A stretch of DNA of 64,000 nucleotides from assembly GCA_024811115.1 (NCBI GenBank), contig JAKOGH010000695.1, positions 62,001 through 126,000 on the forward strand, given 5' to 3'. Positions within the stretch are counted from its first letter, which is position 1. Each line of letters starts with the position of its first letter. Below the pieces are notes generated by a model, which was not told the DNA's origin, made no database searches, and saw only the letters and a list, made by a program, of their open reading frames with translations. Positions 1 through 11,380 of the stretch are shown here, in pieces. This stretch comes from Terana coerulea. Taxonomy: Eukaryota > Basidiomycota > Agaricomycetes > Polyporales > Phanerochaetaceae. The position numbers and the translations under genes are program-made.

Positions 1-717
1 GTGGCCGCGCGCAGGCCTGTGCGCTTCAGCCCCAGAGGGCCTTGTCTCCCAAACAGATAAAGCACAATAGCACCGCAAGGCCATTCGTGGTGAGGCCGGG
101 CCACTGTCTCTCAACTAGATAAAACAAAAGATCAGCATTCGACAGTCGTCAACGAGACGTACCAATATACTTTGAATATACTATCGAAAACATATAGAGA
201 TGGCCCACGGTCAAATGTGCGCACCTTGTAGATTTCTGAAGACTGTTAAGCCTCGACTTCCGGGAGACCAGTCCGACTAGGGCGCGCAGGCGGTGCTCAG
301 CATAAGTGCGGTCTGCATGGGCGCGCGCCGGTGCCACAGCCTGCGCGGGTGTCGGGAAAGCGACGGGCAAGTCACGGACAGCTCAAAGTTACGAGTCATC
401 GTCCCCGAATAATATAGCATCTGGAGGGCCTGTCATGCACTGTAAGTCTGCGAAGCGTACGGTAAGCTGACGGTTAGCTGACGGTAGGGAGCAAGGTGTT
501 GACTCTGCAGGGCTGAGCCGGCGTTTCCAGCTCCGCAGGGCGCCCTGTCTGATGCGCTCAAGGACAAAAGGAGCAAAAACCCGGGCTGGTGGAATTCTAG
601 ATCGGCGATCTGATGATTCGCCGAATTTATGCTTGAAGCCTCGGAGGAAGAAGTGACTCCCCGTACTTATACTTCCACCCTCATCTTGTCCTCCGCTCCG
701 GGCTACTCACGACAGCC
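1..717. other. Upstream flank of the tyrosyl-tRNA synthetase gene
   Basis: No gene is supported here. Short open frames exist on both strands but none resembles a known family or is joined by convincing splice sites. The last 50 bases before the synthetase ATG are pyrimidine-rich (about 668-700), as is common at fungal transcription starts, so this stretch probably holds its promoter and 5' UTR. Confidence 0.4.
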
Positions 718-2315
718 ATGGCCGACGCAGAAGCGAAGTTTGAGCTCATTACCAGACGACTACAGGAAGTTCTTGGAGGGGAGAGCATTAAAACTATTCT
801 CACTGAGGGAAAGACACCAAAATGCTACTGGGGTGCGTAACGGATGCGTAGATGTATTTGGATGCTGTGCTCATCCAGTCCATAGGGAGCGCACCCACGG
901 GGCGGCGTATGTGCATATTCCGCTTGTCGCCCTAAGAATGCGAAGAGTAACGTAGACTTAAAGCCCACATTGGATACTTTGTCCCATTGACGAAGATTGC
1001 GGATTTCCTGCGCGCAGGAGTAGAAGTCACGATTTTGTTTGCGGGTAAGTTTTACTTTGATATAAAGCGATTTCAAGCTAACTCCCGGGTCGTTGCAGAT
1101 CTTCATGCGTTCTTGGACAACCTAAAAGCCCCTCTGGACCTCGTCGCACACCGCACCAAAATACTACGAATTCATTCTTCTCACCGTATTCAAGACTTTG
1201 GGCATCCCAACGTCCAAGCTTCGCATCGTGAAGGGGACATCTTACCAGCTCAGCCCGGAGTACAACATGGATAACTACCGATTGACCTCGATTGTGACAG
1301 AACATGATGCAAAAAAGGCCGGCGCGGAGGTTGTTAAGCAAGTCGAGTCTCCTCTGCTCAGCGGTCTCTTGTACCCTGGGTTGCAAGCTCTTGACGAGCA
1401 GTACCTAGACTGCGATTTCCAGTTTGGAGGAGTCGACCAGGTGCGCTGTTTGGTTCTTGTCTCGAACGGGCTCGTATTGATGTTGTATGGAACAGCGCAA
1501 AATCTTTACTTTCGCTGAGCTCTACCTCCCAAAACTTGGGCTACAGGAAGCGTGCGCATCTCATGAACACCATGGTTCCCGGTCTCAGCGGAGGCAAGAT
1601 GTCCTCGTCAGACCCGAACTCTAAGATCGATTTCCTCGACTCCCCGGAGGTAGTCCGCAAGAAGATCAAGAGCGCTTACTGTGAAGAGGGCACCGTCGAA
1701 GGGAACGGCGTCTTATCCTTCGTGGAGGCGGTGCTCGTCCCCATCAGCCAGCTGCGTCTGGAGCGGCTGAAGGGTGACACTGGCGCGGATTCGGAGGAGG
1801 GCCAGGAAGCCGTCGGCGACCAGACGCCTTTCGCCCTGGAGGGTGCGCCGGAGGGCACCGTGTTCTCGGTCTTCAGAAAGCAGGAGTACGGCGGCACTTT
1901 GCACTACAGCACGTGCGAGGAGCTGAAGAACGATTTTGAGGAGAAGAAGGTTCATCCTAAGGACCTCAAGACAGCCGTCGCTGATGCCATTGTCCGACTG
2001 ATAACACCCATCCGCGAGGCGTTCGAGAAGAGCGAGGAGTGGAAGGAGGTCGAGAAACTAGCTTACCCTGATCCTAACGCCAAGCCAGTGAAACCGAAGA
2101 AGGTGCGTCGTGATCCTGTCTCCGCCTAGATTCACTTGCTCAAGTGTGTTGTTTAGGTCAAGGTCTACCACCCACCACCTCCTGGCAAAGGCAAAAACGC
2201 AAAAGAGCCTGCCGGTGGCGCATCGGCCGCTTCTGAGAATGTTGTGCCAGTGCCTCCACCGGGCCAAGAAGTTGTGGTAGAAGCACCGAAATCGACAGAG
2301 ACCCCTTCGGCATGA
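718..2315 (+). CDS. TYS1: Cytosolic tyrosyl-tRNA synthetase (two apparent 1-nt insertions)
   Basis: Class I aminoacyl-tRNA synthetase that charges tRNA-Tyr with tyrosine in the cytosol. Exons 718-836, 890-906, 964-1044, 1099-1440, 1496-2102 and 2157-2315 give about 440 residues in the eukaryotic/archaeal order. A HIGH-type motif (PHIGYF) is assembled across the 17-nt exon 2 and exon 3, followed by the [11 protein letters not shown] and [13 protein letters not shown] segments, the [11 protein letters not shown] segment and KMSSS near 1598. The tail is rich in Lys, Pro and Ala; there is no human-type EMAP domain. The ATG at 718 matches the family's N-terminus. Intron phases show one extra base in exon 4 (A run 1158-1161) and one in exon 5 (around 1531-1540), so the literal sequence is frameshifted twice. 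Since this gene is normally essential and all else is conserved, I infer assembly indels, although a decayed second copy is possible. Confidence 0.93.
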
Positions 2316-2510
2316 AGGGTGAGTGTCCGATAGATTTACAAGAAAATGTAACAAATATACGTGATGCATCATGTAGCCGTGGATGTGAGAGGGTTATACA
2401 TCGAACATGTGTATGAGTATGAGTACAGATGAGGTAAGAAAATGTCGAAGTGAAGCAACATTGTACGACGGGACATATCAGAACGCATCGTGAGATAGAG
2501 CGATACAAGG

Positions 2511-4387
2511 TTACGGGTTTCCAGCGCGTTGCGAGTCACGCCTCTTACTGCTCTTGGTCTCGACCTTGACGTACTCGCTCTCTTCGTTGGCACCTTCAAT
2601 CGCATCGTCCTTTTTGACCGCCATGTACGCTTCGCCAAGAATCTGCAGAGCGATTGCACGCAGCTGGGCCTTATTCCGAGTGATCGACGGATCCTCGAGA
2701 ACACGGTCGCAAGTCTCGCGAAGGACAGACTCGATTTCCAATTTGGCACCCTGCACAGACGACCGTCAGGACAAATACGAGATGAAAACGGGCTCATTTG
2801 GAAACGTACTTTGAATAACGCATGTACGCCCTTCTCAGCAGCCTGCTCTTCAAGCTTCTTCTTCTCCTCCGGAGACAGATTGCCAGCGGCTTCGGCAGCT
2901 TGTATCTGCTCAAATACATGCTTGAGCTCCATGGCTGATCGTAATGTCGAAACGCTGGTCATCGTCAGCTGGACAGTCAACCACTCAAAGCATGCAGACT
3001 TACGTCTCACTGAATACGTGGTATTTGCCCTGGACGTTATGCAACCATCCACCCATACCGAAGAGCGTCTGATTTGTTGCAAGGAAGTGTCTTGCCTTCG
3101 CAGCGTAGACGAAGCCGATGGCTTGTAGAAGCTCTGCACCATATGACTCCCTCCTCAGATCCCTACATGGTGTGAGCGCTATGTCCTATGTTTGATCACG
3201 ACTCGTGCGTACTCAGCTTCCAGCGAGCATATTGTCCGGTAGCTCTGGGTAACCTCCGGGTCGTTCGGGCTCGTGGCAGATTCGGCAAATATGCCAAGCT
3301 TCCTCTCCAGGTTCTTGACCAATTCTGCCACTCGTTCCGCACGCACCGCAGCTTTCTAGATGTTTGTATGTGTTTCCTCGACCTTGCAAAATAATTAACG
3401 TGACTCACCTCGGCGGACACCTTCCTCGCTTTCTCGTCCCTCTTCGCTTTCTCCTCCGGCGAAATAATCTCTCTCCCTTTCGCATCCCGCAGCACTGTTT
3501 TCCCACCTTCTCCCTCCTCTTCCTCGCCATCCTCTTGCAACGCGGCCTTCATGTCTTTGGCTAGACTGATATGTCCGATAATAGGTATGAAACGTTCGCC
3601 TCCGAACATAGCCCCGAAAACTTCCTCCGGGTCGACAAAGCCGCCTTCTGGTGCAGTCTCCTTCGATCCAAACTCGTTGTATTTCTTGCGCAGTTCAGGG
3701 TCCGAGAGCGTCTGGTACGCTATAGCTATCTCCTTGAATCGTTCCTCCGCCAGGGGGCGTCATCTGGGTTCTTGTCAGGGTGGAACTTGATTGCCAGACG
3801 TCCTACAGATGGGTGACTTCGTGAGGTTGCGCTTGTTGTTGAAATACGAGGCACTCACGGTATGCTTTCTTGATGTCATCCGTTGTCGCGTCAATCGGCA
3901 CACCGAGCAAGTCATAATAGCCAGTCTCTAGAGGTTTTGCATCTGTACCAATCTTTCTGCTTCTTCGTACTCGGTCTTCAGAAGGGCCTGCACCCGAAGC
4001 GGATGACACGCCTGGTCTACTCGGTGTCCCACCGTTGACCTGGTTTGGATAGAAGGCATGCGTGAATACCGATTGGCATTGGTAGCACCGAACGTTCAGT
4101 AGGGTGCCGCCTCGAGGGCTCGGCTCAGGTACGGGGAACTCAAGAGAGACGTGGCATTGAGAACAAGTCGTTGCGATATGCGGCACCGGACGGCGTGAGC
4201 TAATTACTGGGTACGGCGAGCTCATGCTGAAAAGTGTTGCAGCAAGTCTTGCTTGTACAAGATTGAGATGCGGGCGATGTAACCCGTGACGAGAGGTGGC
4301 GAAGATGTTTGAGGACTGACTCTTGTTATGAACAGTGAGGAAAGAATGAGAGATCGACGAGAGAGTGGAGGTCAGCGTTGGAAGCAC
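2511..4387 (-). CDS. DnaJ-X domain J-protein (CAJ1/DJP1 type; one apparent 1-nt deletion)
   Basis: Hsp70 cochaperone with an N-terminal J domain and a C-terminal DnaJ-X domain. Exons in transcript order are 4387-3859, 3802-3409, 3355-3213, 3162-3004, 2954-2810 and 2750-2511. Before the J domain lies a Cys-x2-Cys pair repeated twice (CSQC and CYQC), a probable small zinc site. The J domain begins at YYDLLGV and carries the HPD triad in FHPDKNPDD; FGGERF follows in the glycine/phenylalanine position. The DnaJ-X part includes AIGFVYAAKA and GMGGWLHNV. Exon 2 is one base short: the G run 3753-3757 (C run in the gene) needs one more base to keep the J-domain helix in frame, and the intron phases agree. 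The start may instead be the Met at 4225, which removes 54 serine/leucine-rich residues. It is convergent with the synthetase gene, ends 195 bp apart. Confidence 0.9.
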
Positions 4388-4445
4388 AGCGTTGACTGAG
4401 CGCCGGGCATAACGCGCCTTGACGCTCTAACCCAGCCGATGCCCA

Positions 4446-4451
4446 TATATA
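4446..4451 (-). promoter_or_regulatory. TATA-like element of the DnaJ-X gene
   Basis: TATATA on the minus strand, 59 bp upstream of the Met at 4387 and 221 bp upstream of the alternative Met at 4225. The spacing allows a transcription start near 4415 and therefore does not rule out the longer protein. Confidence 0.35.
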
Positions 4452-6288
4452 GAGCTGTAGCGCATCAATGACCGCTCCGCCGGTTGCGGATACGTTCTCT
4501 GTCTCTCATCTACCACCATCCTTGACGAATCCTTACCTCACCCGTGTAGATTGGACACAGTGGTAGCAAAATGGCTTGCGTCTTGTACTTAAAATCGCCG
4601 TTTTCCACTAGTAACCAATGCCAATAAGTATCGCTATCACCACTGGCGCTGGCAGGGCCTGCGACCTTAAGGCCTTATGTCACAGTGACGATCAGCTTAA
4701 GAGCCATGACCCTCGAACGACAATGTCTTGACTCTTGCAATCGCGCTAGTGAGCTGTGTTTCACGCGTCTCCAAGTCACCGGGCTGAGACTTTAATCGTA
4801 GCATAGGGTCGGAAGCTGTGGTATAGGTGCTATGATCCACACGGAAGTAGGAGCATGCCTTTGTCAAAGTCCTACCTCAAGAAACGCAGTGGATACGTGT
4901 AAAAATGTGTAGCGACCGTGTATGTAACGTCGCCAGGGGTTTATAATGCTTTGGCTGAAGGGTGAGTCTCCGGTTTCGAGACCGTGACTTTAGTCACTTA
5001 CGGCCTTAACACAATCAGATCACTGTATTGCCGGTGGCCACACCACCACTGCTATATAAGCCGCGGTAAAATGGCTGCTTGCCGGTTACCACGTCACTCC
5101 CTCTGCTGCCAATCATGTCAAACCTCGAGCATTATATGGAGTAAGCAAAATATAATGAAATGCGTTAATCACTCTTGAACTTGAACTCCCACCCCCTTAG
5201 AATTGGTGCAACGCTGCATTTAGCTGCGCTATGCATCGGAGCAGTTTTACCACCATCTGCGCTATCGTCGAAGGTACGACTGGTGCCCTTGCCTCCAGGA
5301 TATTTTCTGATGAACGTCGTCCAGCGTTTTCTAGCATCTTTATGGATGTACTTGTGGTAGTAGTGCTTGCTACAGGGGTTTGCCTTGGTATGCCCATTGT
5401 TCTGCACCTAACATGACGACGACTTACCCGTTCTTCGTCCTAGCCATTCCTTATGATCTGATCCTCCTTTCCATCATCTGGCCTGCCCAGTCGGTCTATA
5501 GGCAAGTATATTAAATTTGCCAAATTGTGCACGGGATACTGAACTCGTGCACTAGATGGTGGATAAAGCGAAAACGGGAGAAGAATGGATACCGTATCCT
5601 CAACAGTGACGCTGAGGAGGGAGAGGGAGAGGACTCAGAGGAGGGGGAGGGGTAAAGGTGAGGAAGAGGAAGCAGCCAAGCCAGCGAGAGCATCTGACGT
5701 GGCACTCATTGCATGATTGCGCAAATGGCAGACTTACTTTGCCTGCCCAGATGCTTCGACTCACATGCTCTATGCTCTATGTCGCGACATCTATGAACAT
5801 GCTTATATCAGCTTACTGTGCACATTCTGATAGCCAGAAAACGGAGCCCCTCGACCAGCCGTGACTGAATTGACCAGCCAAATTCGCAGAATCGAGCATG
5901 TGGTCTGAGGTCAAGTGCGAGAGGTGGTAGTAAAGCGACCTTATAGTCAGCGGCTAGTGATATCGAGCGGTCACAAAAGAGACGCAGAGACGATGGGCAG
6001 AAATCTTCTGTGTTGCGTAAATATCACGAATGGATCATGACACACAAATCACCACAATGTCGCGTGTGAGTTAGGGAAAACTCCCGTCAGGTAGAAGAAG
6101 GCAATAGAATACGGCATAGGTGCGTGACATAAGAGGCATAATAGACATAAGGAGCATAAGGTAGCATAAGGGGCGTAAAGAACATAGAACATACGTGATA
6201 TCGTCGGTACAACAACTGAAGAAGAGTAAATAAAATATTGCGGAATGGCAGGGCGTACCGCGCATGATCCATCACGATGCATGATCGC
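4452..6288. other. Gene-poor stretch with weak membrane-protein-like fragments
   Basis: No gene can be assembled with confidence. Between about 5050 and 5520 on the plus strand a TATA-like box (5053-5059) is followed by fragments that read as hydrophobic segments, for example VLVVVVLATGVCLG and PFFVLAIPYDLILLS, but they lie in different frames and the splice sites needed to join them create stops. This may be a decayed or frameshifted small membrane-protein gene. Purine-rich low-complexity sequence occupies about 5600-5690. The last part is presumably the 3' flank of the gene that ends at 6289. Confidence 0.3.
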
Positions 6289-8438
6289 TCAGTCGCCGCT
6301 GGGATGCTTGCGCTTTGCGGTCAACTCCCGTCGCTTTGCGTCAAGGTGGTCCTCAGCCTCCTCACCGGAATGCTCCTGAGTACCAGCTTGACGCTGAAGC
6401 TTAGCCTGGCCACGAAGTGTCTCACCGTCAGCAACGGACGGCCCAGCCTTGACATTGGCTCGGCTGGGAGGGAAAGTGAGTGCGAGCCTGTGCTCCTCGT
6501 CCTGCGGAGCTGGCGCCCCGGCCGTTGCCTTCTTAGATGAGTATACGTCGAGTTCCCCAGTGGCTGGACGTTGCTCCTTGTCATGCGTGTGGGTCTTCTG
6601 CCTCTTGGTCTTGCCCTGCCGAGGTGAAGTCTGGGGCGGACTGCGAGGGATGGTCCCGTTCGCCGTGGGCGTAGTAACAACTGCGAGTGGATGCCGCTGC
6701 TCGCGGGGAGGCGTCTGAGGCCTGGGAGACAGCTCGCCCGTAAGATTCCGGTGCGTCTCATCCTGCTCCAAAGCCGCGGAGTTAGCCACTGCCTTGCTCG
6801 GGTAGAAAGCGCGAGCGGGCGGGGCTGCTTCGGAGGTCTGCAGCGAAGCTCGTCCGGAGGCTGCGGTCGCATTTCGTGCTCGATCTTCAAACCGGTTGGG
6901 AGCAACGAACCGGATCGGGATCTCTCCCCTACGCATTCGCGCCAAAGCATTGGCTGCCGCAATATCCTCCGGGCTAGTACAAACGACCCAATCCCGAATA
7001 GGCTGGGCTACTTCAGCGTTTGGAGCCTGAGGCGTAGATGACACCGCACGAGGAATCCTTACTATATTCGTTGCCGTAGACGAGTCGGCCTCAGCAGGTG
7101 TGCCATGAACGGGGTCTTCCCTGATCATGGGAGCTGTGAAGGAGCCTCTTCGGTCGCCACAAGAACCTATCACGAAAGGCGGACGATGATCTACCTGTGT
7201 ACCCGAGGTAGTCGATTTGTCAAAACCATCCGGGTTTTGCGACGTGCGCTTATCCAGAGGAGTGGCAGGTCCGCGGCGAGATTGTTCAGAACGAAGTAGC
7301 CCCGTCAAGGATGAGGAACGTCGATGCTGCTCCTGTTCTGTTGTCCGAGGCGTGGTGGGTCTAGGCGCATGGCGATCCGCCGGTCCTGGCGATAAAGAAT
7401 CCACCGGAGGGACCTCAGTCGTATCGAGATGACTAGGCGTCGCCGAAGAACTGCGACGTCCAGGCCGGCCATGACGTACCAATGTCTGCGCATCAACGTC
7501 CTGCTGGTGCGTAATATCAAGAGACGCAGAGATAGAGCCACGCTTCGCCGGATCGGGCGACGCTGATTCCACCTGTAAGCGGCGGATCGGCTCGGGTGGC
7601 ACTGGGTGAGAGCGGCGACTCTGAACTTGCGTGTGCGTCGTAGCTGAGCCCGGGTTCACCGCCTTTCGACCCGCCAGATAATCCCGTTGCCCGTTAGCCT
7701 GAGCCTGAGGTTCAAGATGTTGACTAGGAATACGGCCTGCGATCGGCCTTGGCGCATGCCGAGAATCGTCGTTTCGCTCTCGCCGTTGTTCTGAATCCCG
7801 GTGGCCATTTACACGTTCAGTATATATGGTACGACCGCCGCCATGTAGCGATACTGCCTCGGCTACCGGCTGAGTGCCACTGCTGTTGGGACTTGGCGTC
7901 GAGCTCGCCCGGCCGCGTGCTGCTGTAAAACCATCTTCGGGACCGAGCAAGTGTGGTCTCAGCGTAGAGCGCGATATGCTCTGCCTTATATTCTGTGCCA
8001 CTGCATTCCCAGAAATAATCGGCAGACTTGGCGTTCGCCCGCGGTGCCTTGGGATAGGTTCAAGTACCGGTATTTGCGCCATTGCCACGTGCATAGCGTG
8101 CATCTGAAGGATACGAAGCGCCGTATCCGCCGAGGGGGGTTTGAACAAAGTCGGCTCGACAGGCGTAGAGAATCTGGCGCCAGCCTCAGTCCGTGAAGAT
8201 GATCGCTCGTCGGAGACTTGGTGTCGACCTGCATGCTCTTTGTGCCACTCCGCGTCTGAGTCTTTAGCTAGATGACGGCTGGCGGGAAGGCGGGTGGATT
8301 CGTCTGCAATAAGAAAAGAATTAGTTGAGCACAAAAAGAGTGTGCCAGGATGCTCGCCGTTTGATGAAGAACTTGAACGTCTTGGGTTCTGAGCCATGCC
8401 CGGCTTGGGCATAGGATAACTGAAGTAATTGCTTGCCA
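6289..8438 (-). CDS. Large intrinsically disordered protein, unknown function
   Basis: A single open frame of about 716 codons on the minus strand, far longer than chance for this composition. The product is rich in Ser, Arg, Pro, Thr and Gln, with no transmembrane segment, zinc motif or catalytic motif that I recognise. Basic RRxSS-like patches recur and could be kinase sites, which is inference. I chose the Met at 8438 (MASNYFSYP) because it has A at -3 and lies 127 bp from a TATA box; the open frame continues upstream to a Met at 8535. A short intron may lie near 8305-8385, where a pyrimidine-rich TTGCAG acceptor and a CTAAT branch-like site precede the codons for DESTRLP. It is probably a lineage-specific fungal protein. 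Confidence 0.6.
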
Positions 8439-8564
8439 TTGTAATGGGAGTGAGTTTAGAGTGTGTGTCATCGAAGTCTTGCAATGGGGTCGAGCCAAAG
8501 AGGAAGGATCCGAAGAGTTCAAAGACAAGTGGCAAGTGGCAAGAAAGAGGGCGACGCTGGTACC

Positions 8565-8572
8565 CTTATATA
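8565..8572 (-). promoter_or_regulatory. TATA box upstream of the disordered-protein gene
   Basis: TATATAAG on the minus strand. A start about 30 bp downstream would be near 8540, which favours the Met at 8438 as the initiator over the one at 8535. Confidence 0.45.
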
Positions 8573-9573
8573 CCCTCGATAACACGTGATCGATAACGTG
8601 AAAGTAAAAGTGAAAATAACGAGTAGTGGCGAGCACATCGAGACAACTAGCCAGGGGTCTAGCAAAGACGATGCTTGTCACATCACGCAGACTCGCCAGC
8701 TGAGTGGCGTTGCTTCGTTGACGAGGAGTGACGGGCACGCTAATCATAGCATTCTGAAAACAAGAAATCATTACACAAAAATGCAACTGTAAGTCGCACA
8801 TGTTATGTGACGGGCATAAGCTCACCTTTGTGTTTCCTTTGTAAATTGAGGGCGAGTGACTCGGAGTGGCTTACCAGCGTGACATGCGTTGCTGTGTCAC
8901 AGATCAAGATAGCCCCCTTGCACAACTTCACCCAACCATTCTGTAGGTATGTAAGTGATCGCATCTACTAACCGTCAGCGTTGCAACTCCTGAAGTGGGG
9001 TGTTCGACTTGTTTTCCAAGTGGCAGACGCCTGATAGGCGTACCGCAAGTTTCCGAGTCGGATCAGCGTCCGTTGTGGCGCAGCGTCGGCAATCAACCGG
9101 CAGCCAAGAGCACAACTGAGCGCTAAAAGGGGTTCTTAGTGTGCTCATGGCAGACCCACCATACTGACCCCCTGCGGGCTCAGCCGGCTTGCCAGCTGCC
9201 GGCAGCCTGGCACGGCAGCCACTATTCTTAGTGTTTCTTTCCTGCATTCCGACGTCGACAGTCATCGCTCTTACAACAACGAACAACCAGCGACTTGAAC
9301 CCACAGATGTTGTTGGAAGTACTAGAATAGCACTGGTGGTCGTACTTGGACAGAGTTTGGGGACTATCACGGGTATATCATGCATCACTCCGCTGGAGCC
9401 ACCAGCCCACAGCAGCCACAGGTCCACAAGCCCGAACATACTGCGCAACTCACACAGTAGCCACTACGGTGCACCACTTGCCGACATTACGTAACTACAA
9501 GGCTTCCTATATATCCTCTCTCAAATGAAACTTCTCTTGTCAGACAACATACGCTACCGTGACGGTACCTACC
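8573..9573. other. Intergenic region
   Basis: The open frame at 8975-9448 (minus) and its plus-strand counterpart show no family resemblance and no supporting splice structure. The right end contains the TATA box of the small membrane-protein gene. Confidence 0.3.
9508..9514 (+). promoter_or_regulatory. TATA box of the small membrane-protein gene
   Basis: TATATAT 60 bp upstream of the ATG at 9574, followed by a C/T-rich stretch. It supports the plus-strand reading of the four-exon gene downstream. Confidence 0.5.
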
Positions 9574-9919
9574 ATGGGGTACGTCCAGCCCATCCGTATT
9601 GCAGGCCTGACACAAGGGACTAACTCCTTCTGGTTGAACAGGATCATATTCTCGTGTATTGCAGGTGCGCTTTACGGCCGACGCTTTCTGCTGATATCAT
9701 TCACTCATAGGACCATCCAGGCATTTTCGAATGCATTGCTGCGTCGATCATAACCGTGATTGAAGTAATTGCAGGCGCGATAGAATGCGTATTTGTCGGT
9801 GCGTCTACAGCGTGATGTAGAGTCCGAGTTCCCAAGCTCACTATTTCGCTTGCTTAGCAATCTTTGGCGTTATAGTCGGAGCATTAGCTTGCATTGGTGA
9901 AGTGTTATGCTGCGGGTAG
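9574..9919 (+). CDS. Tiny Gly/Ile/Cys-rich membrane protein, four exons
   Basis: Exons 9574-9578 (5 nt), 9642-9664 (23 nt), 9721-9798 and 9858-9919 join into 55 codons plus TAG. The product starts MGIIFSCIAG and ends ACIGEVLCCG; nearly every residue between is Ile, Val, Ala, Gly, Phe or Cys with a Glu every ten or so, so it should lie in or along a membrane, with cysteines near the ends that could be lipidated. All three introns are GT-AG (63, 56 and 59 nt) and the phases are consistent throughout. From memory, short proteins of this pattern, each broken into several tiny exons, are common and unnamed in Agaricomycetes. The second intron must use the acceptor at 9720, since the one at 9710 leads to a stop. 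No homologous neighbour is present. Confidence 0.72.
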
Positions 9920-10474
9920 GGTTTTCCCATCCCTTCTCCAGTATATATTGTTCTGAAAGGGTTGGTTTAGATGCATATGAGCGAGGGCTCCAGTTGAAGC
10001 GCCGTCTGGAGCCCTGCGAATCCCGTGAGCATAAAAATGAATGAGGACAATGCCGCTGTATAATATGAATACCCACTGTACGATTATAGCCTACGTTCTT
10101 TATAATAACGCATTTTCAGTACATCTGGTTTGCTGTATTTGCATGTTTATGGAGCGGGCTTTTAGGTTTCATATTCACAGTCGGTGAGCAATAACGCTGC
10201 TAATATGATCCCGCGGAGCTGTCCGTCGCCGGCGGTTCGTGTGTAGAAGGTACCCTAACGGGATCTGAGATTATAGTACCTGAAGTAGCCAGGTAAAGAG
10301 TCTTCTTCAATCCCACACTCATGATGAACAGACAATTCATATACGTGCATGTTATTCTTACATACATTCCTGAACGAAGAACAGGAAAAATAATCCGCCG
10401 ATATTCCCTTGTGTTCAGCTCACGGGCCCATGAGACAAACACAACACAGGATATCGGTCTCTTCTCATTATCTC
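9920..10474. other. Intergenic region between convergent small genes
   Basis: Relatively AT-rich. It holds the 3' flanks of the small membrane-protein gene and of the secreted-protein gene; I see no further gene. Confidence 0.4.
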
Positions 10475-11280
10475 TCAGATAGTCTGAACACCCATCCAAG
10501 CTGCGGAGCCCCGTCAATCTCCGCACGACTTTCCATAAAATGCGATAACTCACAGATGCTAGTGTTGTCGTAGAAGTGGCAACTGCCACCGTTAGCACCC
10601 TCCTGAGCCTGGCAGTTCCAGGCGACGTAATTAACAACGCCAGCCCCTAAGGCGAAAAATTAAGTACGTTAGCCTACGGATTACGCCTGCAGACCGACAA
10701 AACACGCACAGTCATTGTAGTCGAAGCAGTACGCAACATCTTGGCCACTTAGCTCGTTGGTCATGTAGACCTGGCAGGTGCCGTAGCTCCAGTAGTTGAT
10801 GTAGCCAGGCGAAACGGCGAACGTCCCGTCGTTGGCAAATTGACTCGCCACCGTGGAGCAGTCTACGATTCGTGTTATACAAATGGCGCGCCGGTGAAAG
10901 AGCGAATGAACGCACCGTTGGGGTCGGGACCGCCGCTTCCGCTGTTGCAGTAGGTCGTGCAAGGAGCTCCGCAAAGATTGTAGTTCCTCTTCGTCAAGGT
11001 AGTCTCGTCGATGCGAGCCTCCTTGGTGGCTGTAGTCGGAACCTCCAGAGCACTCTTACAAGTGTGGACGGTAAGAGTCTTGCCGTCAATCGTGGTAGTG
11101 TTGAGCAGCGTCGCCGGGCCCTCGCAGACTACAGTTGGCCATCAGCATACAGCGACAATGGGCATTTCAGCGACGCATGACAGTGGACTCACATGAAGGG
11201 ACCGTCTCGGGTACGACGGAGGCACCTGTCAGGGAGAGAGCAGAGAGCACGACAGGAAGGGCAGCGTTGAGGAACTTCAT
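10475..11280 (-). CDS. Secreted cysteine-rich protein with Kex2-type site
   Basis: Exons in transcript order are 11280-11193, 11128-10916, 10862-10710, 10646-10554 and 10500-10475, giving about 190 residues with every intron GT-AG. A signal peptide opens the protein (MKFLNAALPVVLSALS, cleavage probably near Gly-Ala-Ser). A pro-segment of about 55 residues contains potential N-glycosylation at NTT and ends with a dibasic LTKR, a likely Kex2 site. The predicted mature part is Cys- and Tyr-rich, with GAPCTTYC, SYGTCQVY and AWNCQAQ. No catalytic motif is visible. Similar small secreted proteins of unknown function are common in Agaricomycetes. There are no frameshifts. It could be a wall-associated or effector-like protein; that is inference. 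Confidence 0.8.
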
Positions 11281-11372
11281 GGCAGATAGCTCCTGGAGAG
11301 TTCTGTAGTCTGGAGAGTAGAGGATCTAAACAGGTGGATGAGCACTTGGCAGAAGAGCAGAGACCGTCCGGG

Positions 11373-11380
11373 CTTTTATA
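11373..11380 (-). promoter_or_regulatory. TATA box of the secreted-protein gene
   Basis: TATAAAAG on the minus strand, 93 bp upstream of the ATG at 11280. Confidence 0.5.

Noticed and set aside
5050..5520. Fragments of a multi-span membrane protein
   Set aside because: Hydrophobic pieces occur in different frames, and every splice combination I tried meets a stop.
8975..9448. 157-codon minus-strand open frame
   Set aside because: No family resemblance, and the opposite strand has an equally long frame.
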